This document shows, one piece after another, positions 28,079-36,894 of a DNA stretch of 64,000 nt. Below the pieces are notes generated by a model. It was not told the origin of the DNA. It saw only the letters and a list, made by a program, of their open reading frames with translations, and ran no database searches. The DNA lies in assembly GCA_019637315.1 (NCBI GenBank), contig JAHBVU010000010.1, positions 52,915 through 116,914 on the forward strand, written 5' to 3'. Position numbers and translations under genes: made by a program. Numbering within the stretch: position 1 is the first letter of the stretch; each line of letters opens with the position of its first letter. This DNA comes from Gemmatimonadales bacterium. Lineage in GTDB: Bacteria > Gemmatimonadota > Gemmatimonadetes > Gemmatimonadales > GWC2-71-9.

Positions 28079-28774
28079 ATGGAAGAGGCGACGGCGTACT
28101 TCTGGCTGGCGACGACCGAAACCGTCATGATGGCCGTGGTGGTCTTCTGGGGCGTGCGGCGCTGGTCGATCCTCGATCGGGGTGGCCGGTTCCATATCGT
28201 TTCGATTGCCGTCTATCTCGCCTATGCCATGGTTGCCGCGCCCTTGTCGCTCCGCGGGGTGCGGACCCGCCTGCTGCAGGAAGGGCCGCAACTGGTGGCC
28301 ACGATCCTGGCGCTGCTGGGCTTTGCTGCCTGGCAACCGAAGCGCTGGCAGCGACAGGTCGTCCTGGTTGCGATCGGCGCCTACGTGGTCACCTGGGGCG
28401 TTGCGCAGTACCTGCAGGGTGTTGCGGCGGACTTCAGCCTGGTTTCGGGGCCGGCGCAGATCCTCTTTGTCACGGCGGCGTCCGGATTCACGCTGGTTAC
28501 CCGGGTGCAGGTGACCTACGAACGCTGGACCTCGGAGTTCTGGTTCTGGCTCTGCACAGGGATGATGGTGATCTACGGAGCAACCGTGGTGTTCGAGCCG
28601 CTCCTGGCCAACTTGTTCGGTGATCGGAACGATCTGGTCAATCTGGCCTACCACGCGCGCCTGGTCCTGGCGATTGCCGGGTACCTGATGATTGCCTGGG
28701 GCGTCTGGCAGGTTGACCGTCCTGTGGCGACCGGGCGGCGAGGGGCACGCCGATCGGTCGTACCCGGCGGGTGA
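28079..28774 (+). CDS. Seven-helix membrane protein of unknown function
   Basis: The 231-residue product has seven hydrophobic segments (about residues 6-24, 40-59, 70-86, 97-116, 123-141, 152-172 and 190-208) and a short Arg-rich tail. No known domain is recognised. The spacing suggests a 7-TM sensory module, and the gene sits 8 bp after the CPPYCG-protein gene and 14 bp before a histidine kinase gene that itself has only one transmembrane helix. I infer that it may present the signal to that kinase; this is not shown by sequence. Confidence 0.75.
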   Translation: MEEATAYFWLATTETVMMAVVVFWGVRRWSILDRGGRFHIVSIAVYLAYAMVAAPLSLRGVRTRLLQEGPQLVATILALLGFAAWQPKRWQRQVVLVAIGAYVVTWGVAQYLQGVAADFSLVSGPAQILFVTAASGFTLVTRVQVTYERWTSEFWFWLCTGMMVIYGATVVFEPLLANLFGDRNDLVNLAYHARLVLAIAGYLMIAWGVWQVDRPVATGRRGARRSVVPGG

Positions 28775-28788
28775 GGAGAGCCGATCCG

Positions 28789-29565
28789 ATGCCGGCGCTG
28801 CGTCCGGAGACGATCTTCTGGGTCTATGTCCTGACCGCAGCCGTGACGGTGATTTTTGCGGCGACGGTGATCGGTGTGATTGTCGTTGCGCAGCGGCGCC
28901 AGGTGGAGCAGAGCCGGCGCTTCAGTCAGGGCATGGTTGAAGCGCAGGAGGCTGAGCGATCACGCATCGCGCGGGAACTGCACGACGACGTGATTCAGCG
29001 GGTCGCGCTGATCGGCGGTGAACTGAGCGCGCTCGGCCGCGCCATCCCGGGGCCGACGCCGGCCGTGACTCAGCGAATCGACGGCCTGCGCGAAGAACTG
29101 AACGACCTGGCCGATGAGGTGCGCAGCATGGCCCGGCGGGCGCACCCGGCCATCCTCGATCATCTCGGCCTGGTCCAGGCGCTCCGGGGGTTGGCCGTCG
29201 ACATGAAGGTCTCGGACGACCTGAGCGTCGAGGTGTATGCGGACTCGAACCTGGTGCTCGATCGAGTCGGGGCCGCCGCATCGCTTGCGTTGTACCGGAT
29301 TGCCCAGGAGGGGCTTCGCAATGTGACGCGGCACGCCGGGGTTCGCGCCGCCGTGGTCCGCCTGACGTCACAGGGTGATGGTATCGTGCTCGAGATCGAG
29401 GACAAGGGACGCGGGATGAATGTGACGGAGGGGGTTGGGGCGGGGCTCGGCCTGTTGGGCATGTCGGAGCGGCTGCGTGCGGTTCAGGGAGAGCTGTCGA
29501 TCGTGAGCAGACCCGGGCGCGGCACGCGCATCATTGCGTGGGTGCCGGAACGGGAGGCTGCGTGA
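28789..29565 (+). CDS. NarL-type membrane histidine kinase (HisKA_3)
   Basis: The 258-residue kinase has one N-terminal transmembrane helix (WVYVLTAAVTVIFAATVIGV), a short coiled linker, and the HisKA_3 box with phosphoacceptor His in RIARELHDDVIQRVALIGGE. The HATPase domain follows (LYRIAQEGLRNVTRHAG N-box, VLEIEDKGRGM, GLGLLGMSERL). It has no sensor domain of its own, so it probably reads a signal from another protein. ATG 28789 is preceded by GGAG (28775-28778); a GTG at 28771, overlapping the previous stop, is an alternative. It overlaps the response-regulator gene by one base (TGATG). Confidence 0.9.
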   Translation: MPALRPETIFWVYVLTAAVTVIFAATVIGVIVVAQRRQVEQSRRFSQGMVEAQEAERSRIARELHDDVIQRVALIGGELSALGRAIPGPTPAVTQRIDGLREELNDLADEVRSMARRAHPAILDHLGLVQALRGLAVDMKVSDDLSVEVYADSNLVLDRVGAAASLALYRIAQEGLRNVTRHAGVRAAVVRLTSQGDGIVLEIEDKGRGMNVTEGVGAGLGLLGMSERLRAVQGELSIVSRPGRGTRIIAWVPEREAA

Positions 29566-30248
29566 TGCGGGCCCGGGTTCTCCTGGCGGACGATCATGCC
29601 CTGGTCTGTCAGGGGCTCAAGGCCATGCTCGAACCGACCTACGAGGTCATCGGGATGGTCCACGACGGGGCGGCAGTGCTCGAACAGGTGCACGCCCTCG
29701 CGCCTGATCTGGTGCTGCTCGATCTGCTGATGCCCAATCGTCTCGGGCTCGACGTTTGTCGAGACATTCGTCGAGAGGCTCCCAATACCAAGGTGCTGGT
29801 GGTGTCGATGCAGACGGAGCGGATCTATGTCGACGAGGCATTTCGCGCGGGAGCGGCAGGCTTCGTGGTCAAGCTTTCATCCGACACCGATCTGCTCCGC
29901 GCCGTCGAGACAGTCCTGGCCGGTCGAACTTATCGCAATCCCAAGTTCGAAGCGCGGACTCGTCCGGCCGTCGAAGACGAACGTCAGTCGGCCGCGAGTC
30001 GGCTCACCGACCCGCTGGAGGTGCTCTCCCGACGGCAGCGCCAGGTGTTTGCGCTCCTCGGCCTGGGAAAGACAACGCAGGAGATTGCCGAGTTGCTCGG
30101 TGTCGAGACCAAGACGGTTGAGTTCCATCGCGTCAAGGTCGAGAAGGCGCTCGGTGTGACCAATGTCCGTGCGCTACAGCAGTTGTGCTTGGAACGGATG
30201 CGCCAGCCGGGTGCGCCAAGTCTCGACGATGTGCTGATGCGAACCTAG
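29565..30248 (+). CDS. LuxR/NarL-family response regulator
   Basis: The 227-residue regulator has a receiver (RVLLADDHALVCQGLKAMLE, phosphoacceptor in LVLLDLLMPNRLGLD, switch Ser/Lys in VVSMQ and FVVKLSSD; residues 3-125) and a LuxR-type HTH (LSRRQRQVFALLGLGKTTQE, IAELLGVETKTVEFHRVKVE; residues 150-210). ATG 29565 overlaps the kinase stop. It should be phosphorylated by the adjacent kinase and bind DNA as a dimer; the imperfect dyad inside the 28-bp elements on both sides of this locus is the obvious target candidate, though unproven. Confidence 0.93.
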   Translation: MRARVLLADDHALVCQGLKAMLEPTYEVIGMVHDGAAVLEQVHALAPDLVLLDLLMPNRLGLDVCRDIRREAPNTKVLVVSMQTERIYVDEAFRAGAAGFVVKLSSDTDLLRAVETVLAGRTYRNPKFEARTRPAVEDERQSAASRLTDPLEVLSRRQRQVFALLGLGKTTQEIAELLGVETKTVEFHRVKVEKALGVTNVRALQQLCLERMRQPGAPSLDDVLMRT

Positions 30249-30267
30249 GAATTTCCTTGCACGAACG

Positions 30268-30295
30268 GCAAGGTTTTTTCCCAACTTGTTGTTTG
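30268..30295 (+). promoter_or_regulatory. 28-bp repeated element, copy 2 (upstream of the small Cys protein gene)
   Basis: Identical in 27 of 28 positions with 27535-27562 and in the same orientation relative to the following gene (66 bp before ATG 30362). It starts 19 bp after the response-regulator stop. Confidence 0.6.
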
Positions 30296-30361
30296 TATCG
30301 GGAATGCCTAACGTATCTCCGCGCGCATCATGACGGTGCGCACAGACCAAGCGAGGATGGC

Positions 30362-30781
30362 ATGCTGGCACCATTGGAGATGATGAACGTGGACGCGATT
30401 CGCTGCAATGCCTGCGGTGCCACACACCAGTTTCGGATTTCCGTCAGCGGTGACGTGGCCGTAGCGGACGGTGCAATGCATGGTTTCTTCGGTCGATGCC
30501 CGGTCACCGCGCGTCGGACCTGGTTCGTCATTCCCGTACCGATTGGTGCGGAAGGTGAAGTTCGATTGGTTGAAGTCGGTCCCGTGGATGATACTGCCTG
30601 GGAGCCGACGGTCGAGGAGGAGGGTGTCTGGGCCCTCGTTCCGCCCGTCGTGCTGCCGGCAGCGGATTCTGCGGCGCGTGTTGCAGGTCCCTCCCGCGGA
30701 ATGCTGGTTGGTGGGTTCCGTGTTCAAGGTCGGGCGCCCGAGGTCTTGCGGCGGGCGTTGGGCTGTCCCCATTCCAGGTAG
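30362..30781 (+). CDS. Small cysteine-containing protein of unknown function
   Basis: The 139-residue product begins with MLAPLEMMNVDAIRCNACGA and carries CxxC plus a third Cys (GRCPVTARRTWF) about 33 residues on and a last one in GCPHSR, suggesting a small zinc-binding fold. The middle is beta-rich (TWFVIPVPIGAEGEVRLVEV), the rest Pro/Val/Ala-rich. No family recognised. GAGGATGG lies just before ATG 30362. Its upstream region holds copy 2 of the 28-bp element, and a good terminator follows at 30820, so it is an independent unit likely controlled together with the gene at 27663. Confidence 0.6.
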   Translation: MLAPLEMMNVDAIRCNACGATHQFRISVSGDVAVADGAMHGFFGRCPVTARRTWFVIPVPIGAEGEVRLVEVGPVDDTAWEPTVEEEGVWALVPPVVLPAADSAARVAGPSRGMLVGGFRVQGRAPEVLRRALGCPHSR

Positions 30782-30819
30782 TTCCTTCCGGTTGGACCAA
30801 CACCTGGCCAAACTTCAAG

Positions 30820-30857
30820 CCGCACGGGTCGCCCACCAGCCCGTGCGGTGTTGTTTT
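30820..30857 (+). terminator. Intrinsic terminator after the small Cys protein gene
   Basis: CCGCACGGG (30820-30828) pairs perfectly with CCCGTGCGG (30840-30848) over an 11-nt loop and is followed by TGTTGTTTT. It separates the signalling locus from galE. Confidence 0.8.
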
Positions 30858-30937
30858 CAGGCACAGTCGTTGCACCTTTGGGTGCCGCCGGGCGGCGTCG
30901 GGGCCCGAGCGGAGTTTCCAGCGAGGAGAAAGCAAAG

Positions 30938-31948
30938 ATGGCGATCCTGGTGACGGGCGGAGCAGGGTATATCGGCAGTCACACCGTCCTCGAGCTGATC
31001 CGGGCAGGGCAGGACGTCGTCGTGGTCGACAATCTCAGCAACAGCAGCGAGACGGCGCTCCGCCGGGTCGAGGAGCTGGCTGGCCGGCCGATCCCCTTCC
31101 ACCGGGTCGATATCCGCGACCGGGCCGGGCTCGATCGGGTCTTCGCGGCCGGGCCGATCGAATCGGTCATCCACTTCGCGGGGCTCAAGGCGGTGGGCGA
31201 GTCGGTGGCTCAGCCGCTTCGCTACTACGACAACAACATCAACGGCACGCTGGTGCTGCTGGAGGCGATGCGCGCCGCGGCGGTCAGGACGCTCGTCTTC
31301 AGTTCGTCGGCCACCGTCTACGGCGATCCGGTCAGTGTGCCGATCACCGAAGAGTTTCCGCTGTCCGCCGTGAACCCCTATGGCCGCTCGAAGTTGTTCA
31401 TCGAGGAGATGCTGCGCGATCTCCATCGGGCCGAACCGGAGTGGCAGATTGCCTTGTTGCGCTACTTCAACCCGAGCGGAGCCGACCCGAGCGGGCGAAT
31501 CGGTGAAGATCCGAACGGCATTCCCAACAACCTGGTGCCCTACATTGCGCAGGTAGCGGTAGGTCGGCTGGCGGAACTCGCGGTCTTCGGAGGCGACTAT
31601 CCGACCCGCGACGGCACCGGCGTTCGCGACTACATCCACGTCGTCGATCTGGCCCTCGGGCACCTGAAGGCGCTCGAGAAGCTTGCGGCCCGTCCTGGGA
31701 TCGTGACCTATAACCTCGGTACCGGGCGGGGATACAGCGTTCTCGAAATGGTCGAGGCTTTCGGCCGGGCTGCTGGCCGCCCGATTCCGTATCGGATCGT
31801 GGCTCGTCGGCCTGGCGACGCGGCGGAGTGCTGGGCCGATCCGAGCCTGGCAGAGCGGGAGTTGCAGTGGGCAGCGGTCCGCACCCTCGACGATATGTGC
31901 CAGGATGTCTGGCGCTGGCAGTCGGGCAATCCCAACGGATTTGCCTGA
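30938..31948 (+). CDS. galE: UDP-glucose 4-epimerase GalE
   Basis: The 336-residue SDR enzyme interconverts UDP-glucose and UDP-galactose. It opens with the NAD-binding [19 protein letters not shown], has the catalytic Ser region [11 protein letters not shown] and YxxxK in NPYGRSKLF, plus [20 protein letters not shown] and [19 protein letters not shown], all typical of GalE. GCGAGGAGAAAG precedes ATG 30938. Cytoplasmic; supplies galactose units for surface polysaccharides. It converges with the FHA gene 4 bp later. Confidence 0.95.
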   Translation: MAILVTGGAGYIGSHTVLELIRAGQDVVVVDNLSNSSETALRRVEELAGRPIPFHRVDIRDRAGLDRVFAAGPIESVIHFAGLKAVGESVAQPLRYYDNNINGTLVLLEAMRAAAVRTLVFSSSATVYGDPVSVPITEEFPLSAVNPYGRSKLFIEEMLRDLHRAEPEWQIALLRYFNPSGADPSGRIGEDPNGIPNNLVPYIAQVAVGRLAELAVFGGDYPTRDGTGVRDYIHVVDLALGHLKALEKLAARPGIVTYNLGTGRGYSVLEMVEAFGRAAGRPIPYRIVARRPGDAAECWADPSLAERELQWAAVRTLDDMCQDVWRWQSGNPNGFA

Positions 31949-31952
31949 CAGG

Positions 31953-32936
31953 TCAGGGGTCGGACGCCGGTTGGCCTGGTGCGCCCGACAACTCGTCGAC
32001 TGCCTTCTTGAGCCGTTCGGTCCGCTCGAAGAAACGATCGATGCTTTGGGTCGGAATCAGCCGGGCTGACACCGGCTTGAGCATGCCATCCCGACTGGAC
32101 CAGCTGGTGTCGTCGATTCCCTCCGCTCGACTGAGCAGCGTTCCGACCAGCACGACCACGGCTGTGACGCCGGCTGCCACTCCCCATCGGTGGCGAACGG
32201 GGCGGTCTGAGACGAGCTCGAGGTGCCCCACCAGGAGCCAGCTGCCGAGGCCAAACCAAATGGCGGCCTCGGCATAGCCGATGGAGCGGATCGGCAGAAA
32301 GAACCCGATCCAGTCGAACACCGCGCCCAGGATCGAGAACAGCGCCGCCACCAGAGCAACCCATGCCAGGTGCGCAAGGAAGCGGAACCGATGGGCAATC
32401 AGCCGGCTCGTGAATGCCCAGCCGGCAGCCCAGATCGCCACCATCAGGAGGCTGGCCAGAGCGGGTGTGATCAGGTCGATTATCCCGATCGGTTCCGTGC
32501 TCGCGAAGTACTGCGCCGTCACGGCGAGCAGGCCGGCGACAGTCAGAACCGCAAGGCTTCGTCGGGCGACCAGCAGGTGCCGTGTGCTGTTCCTGCCCGC
32601 GACGTCGGGAATGGCAGGCGGCACCGGCTGATCGGCTGGGATGAAGTGGAGGATGGATCGTCCGATCCGCAGTTCGGCTCCGGGGTGAACCTGTCCGTGG
32701 GCCACTCTTTGCCCGGACCGCGTATCCCAGGTGCCGTTGAGTGAGCCGGCGTCTCTGAACTCGAGGGTGCCGTCCTCGCCGGGCGTCAGCTCGAGGTGGA
32801 GCGGATCGACGTACGGGTCGTCGAGCACCACGGTTCCGTCGTAGGCCCGTCCCAGGGTGACCCGGTTGCCGCCGAGTCGGATCCGTTCACGGAGCCGGCC
32901 CCTGCCGTCGGTAATTTCGAGAATCAGCGGGACCAT
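31953..32936 (-). CDS. FHA-domain membrane protein
   Basis: The 327-residue protein has an N-terminal FHA domain (residues about 20-100: GGNRVTLGRAYDGTVVLDDP, DPLHLELTPGEDGTLEFRDA, GSLNGTWDTRSGQRVAHGQ), which binds phosphothreonine peptides, followed by about five transmembrane helices (residues 125-270) and a short charged tail. The usual Ser/His of the FHA loop is partly changed (DPLHLEL). Its start overlaps the end of the trypsin-like protease gene by 13 nt, so the two are co-expressed. No Ser/Thr kinase gene is nearby. Role unknown; coupling cytoplasmic phospho-signals to an envelope protease is an inference. Confidence 0.8.
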   Translation of the reverse strand: MVPLILEITDGRGRLRERIRLGGNRVTLGRAYDGTVVLDDPYVDPLHLELTPGEDGTLEFRDAGSLNGTWDTRSGQRVAHGQVHPGAELRIGRSILHFIPADQPVPPAIPDVAGRNSTRHLLVARRSLAVLTVAGLLAVTAQYFASTEPIGIIDLITPALASLLMVAIWAAGWAFTSRLIAHRFRFLAHLAWVALVAALFSILGAVFDWIGFFLPIRSIGYAEAAIWFGLGSWLLVGHLELVSDRPVRHRWGVAAGVTAVVVLVGTLLSRAEGIDDTSWSSRDGMLKPVSARLIPTQSIDRFFERTERLKKAVDELSGAPGQPASDP

Positions 32937-34201
32937 CGAATCTGCTCGAGGTATTGCCGACCGAGGCGCTGGGCATTGTCGAAGCTCACGCCGGAAAGAG
33001 TGAGCTGGCTGACCACCCCGGCATCACGGGCGCCGAGCATGGCCGCCTTGATGACGGCGTCGTAGAGTCCGGGATACTTGGTGTACCCGCGCAGACAGAA
33101 CCGGGTTCGGATCACGCCGCCAGGTTGCCGAATGTTGCCCGCCGAGCATTGGTAGCTCGTCAGGTCAGCGGAGCTGCCGAAGCCCAGCTCGGCGTACGAG
33201 CTCTGAAACTCGGCAGTGTACAGCGAATAAAACCGGATCGGGTTGAGTCCGCGACTCAGCAGCACCCGATGCGACAGCGACACGATTCCCGAGGATTGTC
33301 GCCCCGAGAGATAGATGTAGTCGTCGGTCGAGCATTGGTGGTCGACCACCTCGTACAACGCGTCGGGATTGCGTTCGGCGTCTGCCCAGCAGCGAAAGAA
33401 CGACGCCGGTTGCGTCGGCAGGATGAACGGACCGATCGCGATGGTGGAATCGTTGCCTTGGAACAGGGTGCCCAGGTACGCGCCCTGATTGGCCAGCACC
33501 TGACGACCGACCTCCGCGATGAAGTCGCCCGACTCGGTCGTGGCGGCTGCCTCCTCGCTGCGGGCCATCAAGGGGATGGCCGCTTCGATCGGGACCAGGA
33601 AGCTGAGGGAATTGCCAGCGGTGGCAACATTGACGCCGACAACCTGACCGTTCGCGGTGAGCGCCGGCCCGCCGCTCATGCCGGAATTGAGTGGGCCGGT
33701 GTAGTGAATCTTGGGGTAGAGCGTATGCTGGAGGTGTCCGTTGTAGACCCCTTCGACGATGCTGAGCCCGAGGTCCTCCGGGTGGCCGAGCGAGTAGAGT
33801 CGGGTGCCCCGCGCGACGAACGGCACCGAGAGTGTGAAGTACCGATCTCGCGGGCGGTCGGTGCCGACGACGGCGAGGTCGCGCACCACATCGATTGCCA
33901 GGATCCGTCCGATGTGGGGTATGCCCGTCTGATCGATCCACTCGACCCGGTAGCGCGGATTGCCGACGGCTTCGGCCACGACGTGGTAATTGGTCATCAG
34001 GCGGCCGTCGCTTGCCACGAAGAATGCCGATCCCATCGATGCCTTGGCCCCTGATCCGCGCTCGACGACCTGGATCTTGGCGGTTCGATCCGCGTAGCGC
34101 TGAAATACGGCAGCCGACGCATCGTCCTGCTGCTGGGCCAGGATCGCTGAGGCGGTCAGAGACAGCCCCGTGGCGGTCAGGAGTACCAACCGTCGGATCA
34201 C
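32924..34201 (-). CDS. Exported trypsin-like (S1/HtrA-type) serine protease
   Basis: From GTG 34201, whose GTGA overlaps the stop of the upstream gene, the product has 425 residues and a signal peptide ending ASAILAQ. The catalytic triad is visible: His in MTNYHVVAE, Asp in VVRDLAVVG, Ser in GPLNSGMSGGPALTANG. The C-terminal 180 residues lack a PDZ domain and contain several cysteines (FRCWADAERN, DHQCSTDDY, YQCSAGN, RFCLRGY) that may form disulfides in the periplasm. It differs from DegP by this extra domain. It is the middle gene of a compact operon with a plug-domain protein and an FHA membrane protein. Confidence 0.85.
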   Translation of the reverse strand: MIRRLVLLTATGLSLTASAILAQQQDDASAAVFQRYADRTAKIQVVERGSGAKASMGSAFFVASDGRLMTNYHVVAEAVGNPRYRVEWIDQTGIPHIGRILAIDVVRDLAVVGTDRPRDRYFTLSVPFVARGTRLYSLGHPEDLGLSIVEGVYNGHLQHTLYPKIHYTGPLNSGMSGGPALTANGQVVGVNVATAGNSLSFLVPIEAAIPLMARSEEAAATTESGDFIAEVGRQVLANQGAYLGTLFQGNDSTIAIGPFILPTQPASFFRCWADAERNPDALYEVVDHQCSTDDYIYLSGRQSSGIVSLSHRVLLSRGLNPIRFYSLYTAEFQSSYAELGFGSSADLTSYQCSAGNIRQPGGVIRTRFCLRGYTKYPGLYDAVIKAAMLGARDAGVVSQLTLSGVSFDNAQRLGRQYLEQIRWSR

Positions 34202-35571
34202 GAGCGTCCTCGCAGGGTCCAGATCAGGATCACGCCGCAACTGCCTCCCGCCAGCTGGTACTCGGGCGGTGCGCTCGAGGTGCTGTTGTGTACCTCGATG
34301 CCCAGGACCTCGTGTGGGGACACCGGGAGCGAGAATCCGGATTCCGGATCGAGCGGGATCTTGAAGCTGTCGACGAAGATGGCCGGCTGGCATTGGGACA
34401 GGCCGCTTCCGCTTCGCAGCGCGACGATGCGGTAATCGCTTCCCCCGACCTGCTCGACCCGAATGCCCGGCGCGGTGCGCAGCAAGTCCTCGACCCGGAG
34501 CGAACCTCGCCGGGTGATTTGCTCCCGTGTGATGAAATGTCCTGCCATGCCACGCAGACGGCGTGCCTCGAATCCGTTCCAGGCGGCAGCGGCAGCCGAA
34601 ACGGTCACGTTGAGTTCCGGGAGCTCGGGGGCGAGGGGAGCGAGGGCCACGTCGATCGACAGACCGCCACCCGAGGCGACGTCGACCTGGCGGCGAAAGG
34701 GGGTGAAGCCCAGGGCGCGGGCATCGAGCGTATGGGATCCGACCGGAAGGCTGTCCAGGACGAAACGACCGGCGGCGTCGGACTCCACGAACGCGTCACG
34801 CCCCAGAACGCGGATATGTGCATTGGCGATCGGTCGGCCGTCGCCGGTGATCGTCCCGAAGACTCGACCCTGCCCGGCGGGCGTTGCGGCGCCTACCCGG
34901 AGCGTCAGGTGGCGGACCCCGACCTCCTTGCCAGTCAGGTGGACCTCGATCGGTCCGCCCTCGTAACCCTCACTCGCGGTCCACACCGCAACCGCGACGT
35001 CGGTCGGGACGCCGCACAGCTGGAAGCGTCCGGAGGAGTCAGCTTCCGCAGCTGCCTGCCGCGGCTGGCGAGTCATCTCGCCCGTGACACCGAGGATGCC
35101 GACGATCCACTCGCCTCGTATCGTGCCCGCGAGCGGTCGACCGCTGGTGGCCTCCCGGAGGGTGCCGAGCAGAACACCGGTTTCCTGCTCTCGCGGGCCA
35201 GGGCAGAGGCGGGAGTAGATGGTGGCGGCTGCCGGGGTGGTGAGTTGGATCGGCTGGCCGACGCCGGCCTCGACCCGAATCGCCTGCTCCGGCGGCGTGA
35301 AGCCGAACGCTGCCAGGTCGGGATGGCTGAACGCGAGCAGGTAGGACCCTGCTGGGACGCTGTCGAAGCGGAAGACGCCGCGCGCATCGGTCGTAGTGCT
35401 GCGGGCCAGCTCCAGCAGCTCGACCTTCGCGCCTGCGAGCGGGCCGCCCGTGACCAGGCTGTCGATAACCCGGCCCCTGACCACCGCCAGCCCGGCAGGG
35501 CTCTGTGCAACGCCGCCGCCGGGTACCCAGAGGGTCACGGCGGCGGTCATGATGATGCGGAGCAGCCGCAT
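34198..35571 (-). CDS. Carboxypeptidase-regulatory-like / TonB-plug domain outer-membrane protein
   Basis: The 457-residue protein has a signal peptide, three CarboxypepD_reg-like beta-sandwich repeats (VVRGRVIDSLVTGGPLAGAK; LLGTLREATSGRPLAGTI; VFGTITGDGRPIANAHIRVL) and a C-terminal plug-like domain (RRGSLRVEDLLRTAPGIRVE, QPAIFVDSFKIPLD, VLGIEVHNS). It lacks the 22-strand barrel of a TonB receptor, so it is not a transporter itself. Such proteins are frequent in Gemmatimonadota; function unknown. It is followed by the overlapping protease gene and preceded 12 bp away by an aminotransferase gene on the same strand. Confidence 0.8.
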   Translation of the reverse strand: MRLLRIIMTAAVTLWVPGGGVAQSPAGLAVVRGRVIDSLVTGGPLAGAKVELLELARSTTTDARGVFRFDSVPAGSYLLAFSHPDLAAFGFTPPEQAIRVEAGVGQPIQLTTPAAATIYSRLCPGPREQETGVLLGTLREATSGRPLAGTIRGEWIVGILGVTGEMTRQPRQAAAEADSSGRFQLCGVPTDVAVAVWTASEGYEGGPIEVHLTGKEVGVRHLTLRVGAATPAGQGRVFGTITGDGRPIANAHIRVLGRDAFVESDAAGRFVLDSLPVGSHTLDARALGFTPFRRQVDVASGGGLSIDVALAPLAPELPELNVTVSAAAAAWNGFEARRLRGMAGHFITREQITRRGSLRVEDLLRTAPGIRVEQVGGSDYRIVALRSGSGLSQCQPAIFVDSFKIPLDPESGFSLPVSPHEVLGIEVHNSTSSAPPEYQLAGGSCGVILIWTLRGRS

Positions 35572-35583
35572 ACTTTGATGGGC

Positions 35584-36894
35584 CTATCGGACCTGCGCCA
35601 GCATGGTCCGGATTCGTGGGAAGGCATCCTCGATGTCCCGAAGGGACACCGCGCCGACCGAGAGGCGGAACCAGCCCGATTCTTCCGCCAACCCGAAGGC
35701 TTGAAATGGCACCACGCCGAGGCCGGCATGCTCGAGCAACAGCTGGCGAATGTCTTCATTGGAGCGGATCGGCTTGTCGCCGAACGAGCGGCCGACCAGG
35801 TCGAGCTGGAGCGAGAGGTACATCGCGCCCTGCGGCTCGATGCAGTCGACCGGTTGTCCCGCAGCTTTGAGCGCCGCGAATCCGGTGTAGAGCGCATCGA
35901 GGCGGGCCTGCAGCGCAGCCAGAGTGACCTCCCGATAGCTGGCGATAGCCGCCGGATCGTTGAGCAACTCGGCCGTGGCAATCTGCTCCGCCCGCGGCGC
36001 CCAGGCGCCGACGTGACCGAGCAGATCCTTGATCCGGGCCGTGATGCCGGGCGCCGCGAGGACCCAGCCCAGCCGCAGCCCGGTTGCTGCGAACGACTTG
36101 GAAATACCGTCGAGGGCAATCACGTACGGTGCAGCCTCGGGCACCAGGGCCAGCGGATTGTGGTGCACCGCCGGCTGATAGATCAGGGTGCCGTACATCT
36201 GATCCCAGATTACGAAGAGGAGTCGACGGCCCTCACGCTTCCGCCGTTCGTTCTCGCTGACCACGGCCTCGAAAATTTCGCGGATCGTCTCGGCTTTCAT
36301 GACGGTGCCGGTCGGATTGCCCGGCGAGCAGAGACAGAGCAGCGCGGCGGTGCCCAAGTGAGGTGCGAGCTGCTCTAGCGTCGGCTGGAAGCCGCTGGCC
36401 CGGGTGGTCGGAACGGCTGCGGTCTTGCCGTTCAGGATGTCGACATAGAAGTCGTTGTTCCACGACGGTACCGGGAAGACGACGGTATCGCCCTCGTTGA
36501 CGATGGCCCGGAACGCCGCGTAGAGGACCGGCCTGCCGCCGCTCGTAATTGCCACGGCCTCGAGCGGATACCGAACGCCCTGCTCGCGCGCGACATAGTC
36601 GAGCACGGCCTGCCGGAGCGGGAGCATCCCGTCGGACGGGGGATAGTTCGTCTCGCCCCGAGCCAGGGCATTCCGCACCCCTTCGAGCAGCCGCTCCGGG
36701 ATCGGGAACTGCTTCGGGTCGAAATCGCCCACGGTCAGGTTGCAGAGTGGCTTACCGGCCGCGATCATCGCGCGAACCTCGGCCGCGATCTTGAGGATGA
36801 CCGATCCGCGCAGCCGGTGAACCATGCTGGACAGGGATTGGTCGAGTTCGGCGGGTGTGCCGAAATTGAGCTGAGTCGGAGCAGTGGTGGTCAT
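35584..36894 (-). CDS. PLP-dependent class I/II aminotransferase
   Basis: The 436-residue fold-type I enzyme has TVGDFDPKQFPIPERL, the PLP-phosphate region ITSGGRPVLYAAFRAI, CSPGNPTGTVM, and the Schiff-base lysine in LDGISKSFAATGLRLGW. This is the aspartate-aminotransferase-like family, with an N-terminal extension of about 25 residues. Amino-donor specificity cannot be read. It probably heads the operon that continues with the plug protein, protease and FHA protein, although a metabolic connection with these is not obvious. Divergent from the M20 hydrolase gene; the 129-bp gap should hold both promoters. Confidence 0.88.
   Translation of the reverse strand: MTTTAPTQLNFGTPAELDQSLSSMVHRLRGSVILKIAAEVRAMIAAGKPLCNLTVGDFDPKQFPIPERLLEGVRNALARGETNYPPSDGMLPLRQAVLDYVAREQGVRYPLEAVAITSGGRPVLYAAFRAIVNEGDTVVFPVPSWNNDFYVDILNGKTAAVPTTRASGFQPTLEQLAPHLGTAALLCLCSPGNPTGTVMKAETIREIFEAVVSENERRKREGRRLLFVIWDQMYGTLIYQPAVHHNPLALVPEAAPYVIALDGISKSFAATGLRLGWVLAAPGITARIKDLLGHVGAWAPRAEQIATAELLNDPAAIASYREVTLAALQARLDALYTGFAALKAAGQPVDCIEPQGAMYLSLQLDLVGRSFGDKPIRSNEDIRQLLLEHAGLGVVPFQAFGLAEESGWFRLSVGAVSLRDIEDAFPRIRTMLAQVR

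Noticed and set aside
33895..36378. 827-codon open frame on the plus strand
   Set aside because: It runs antisense through three recognisable minus-strand genes (protease, plug protein, aminotransferase) and has no family signature.
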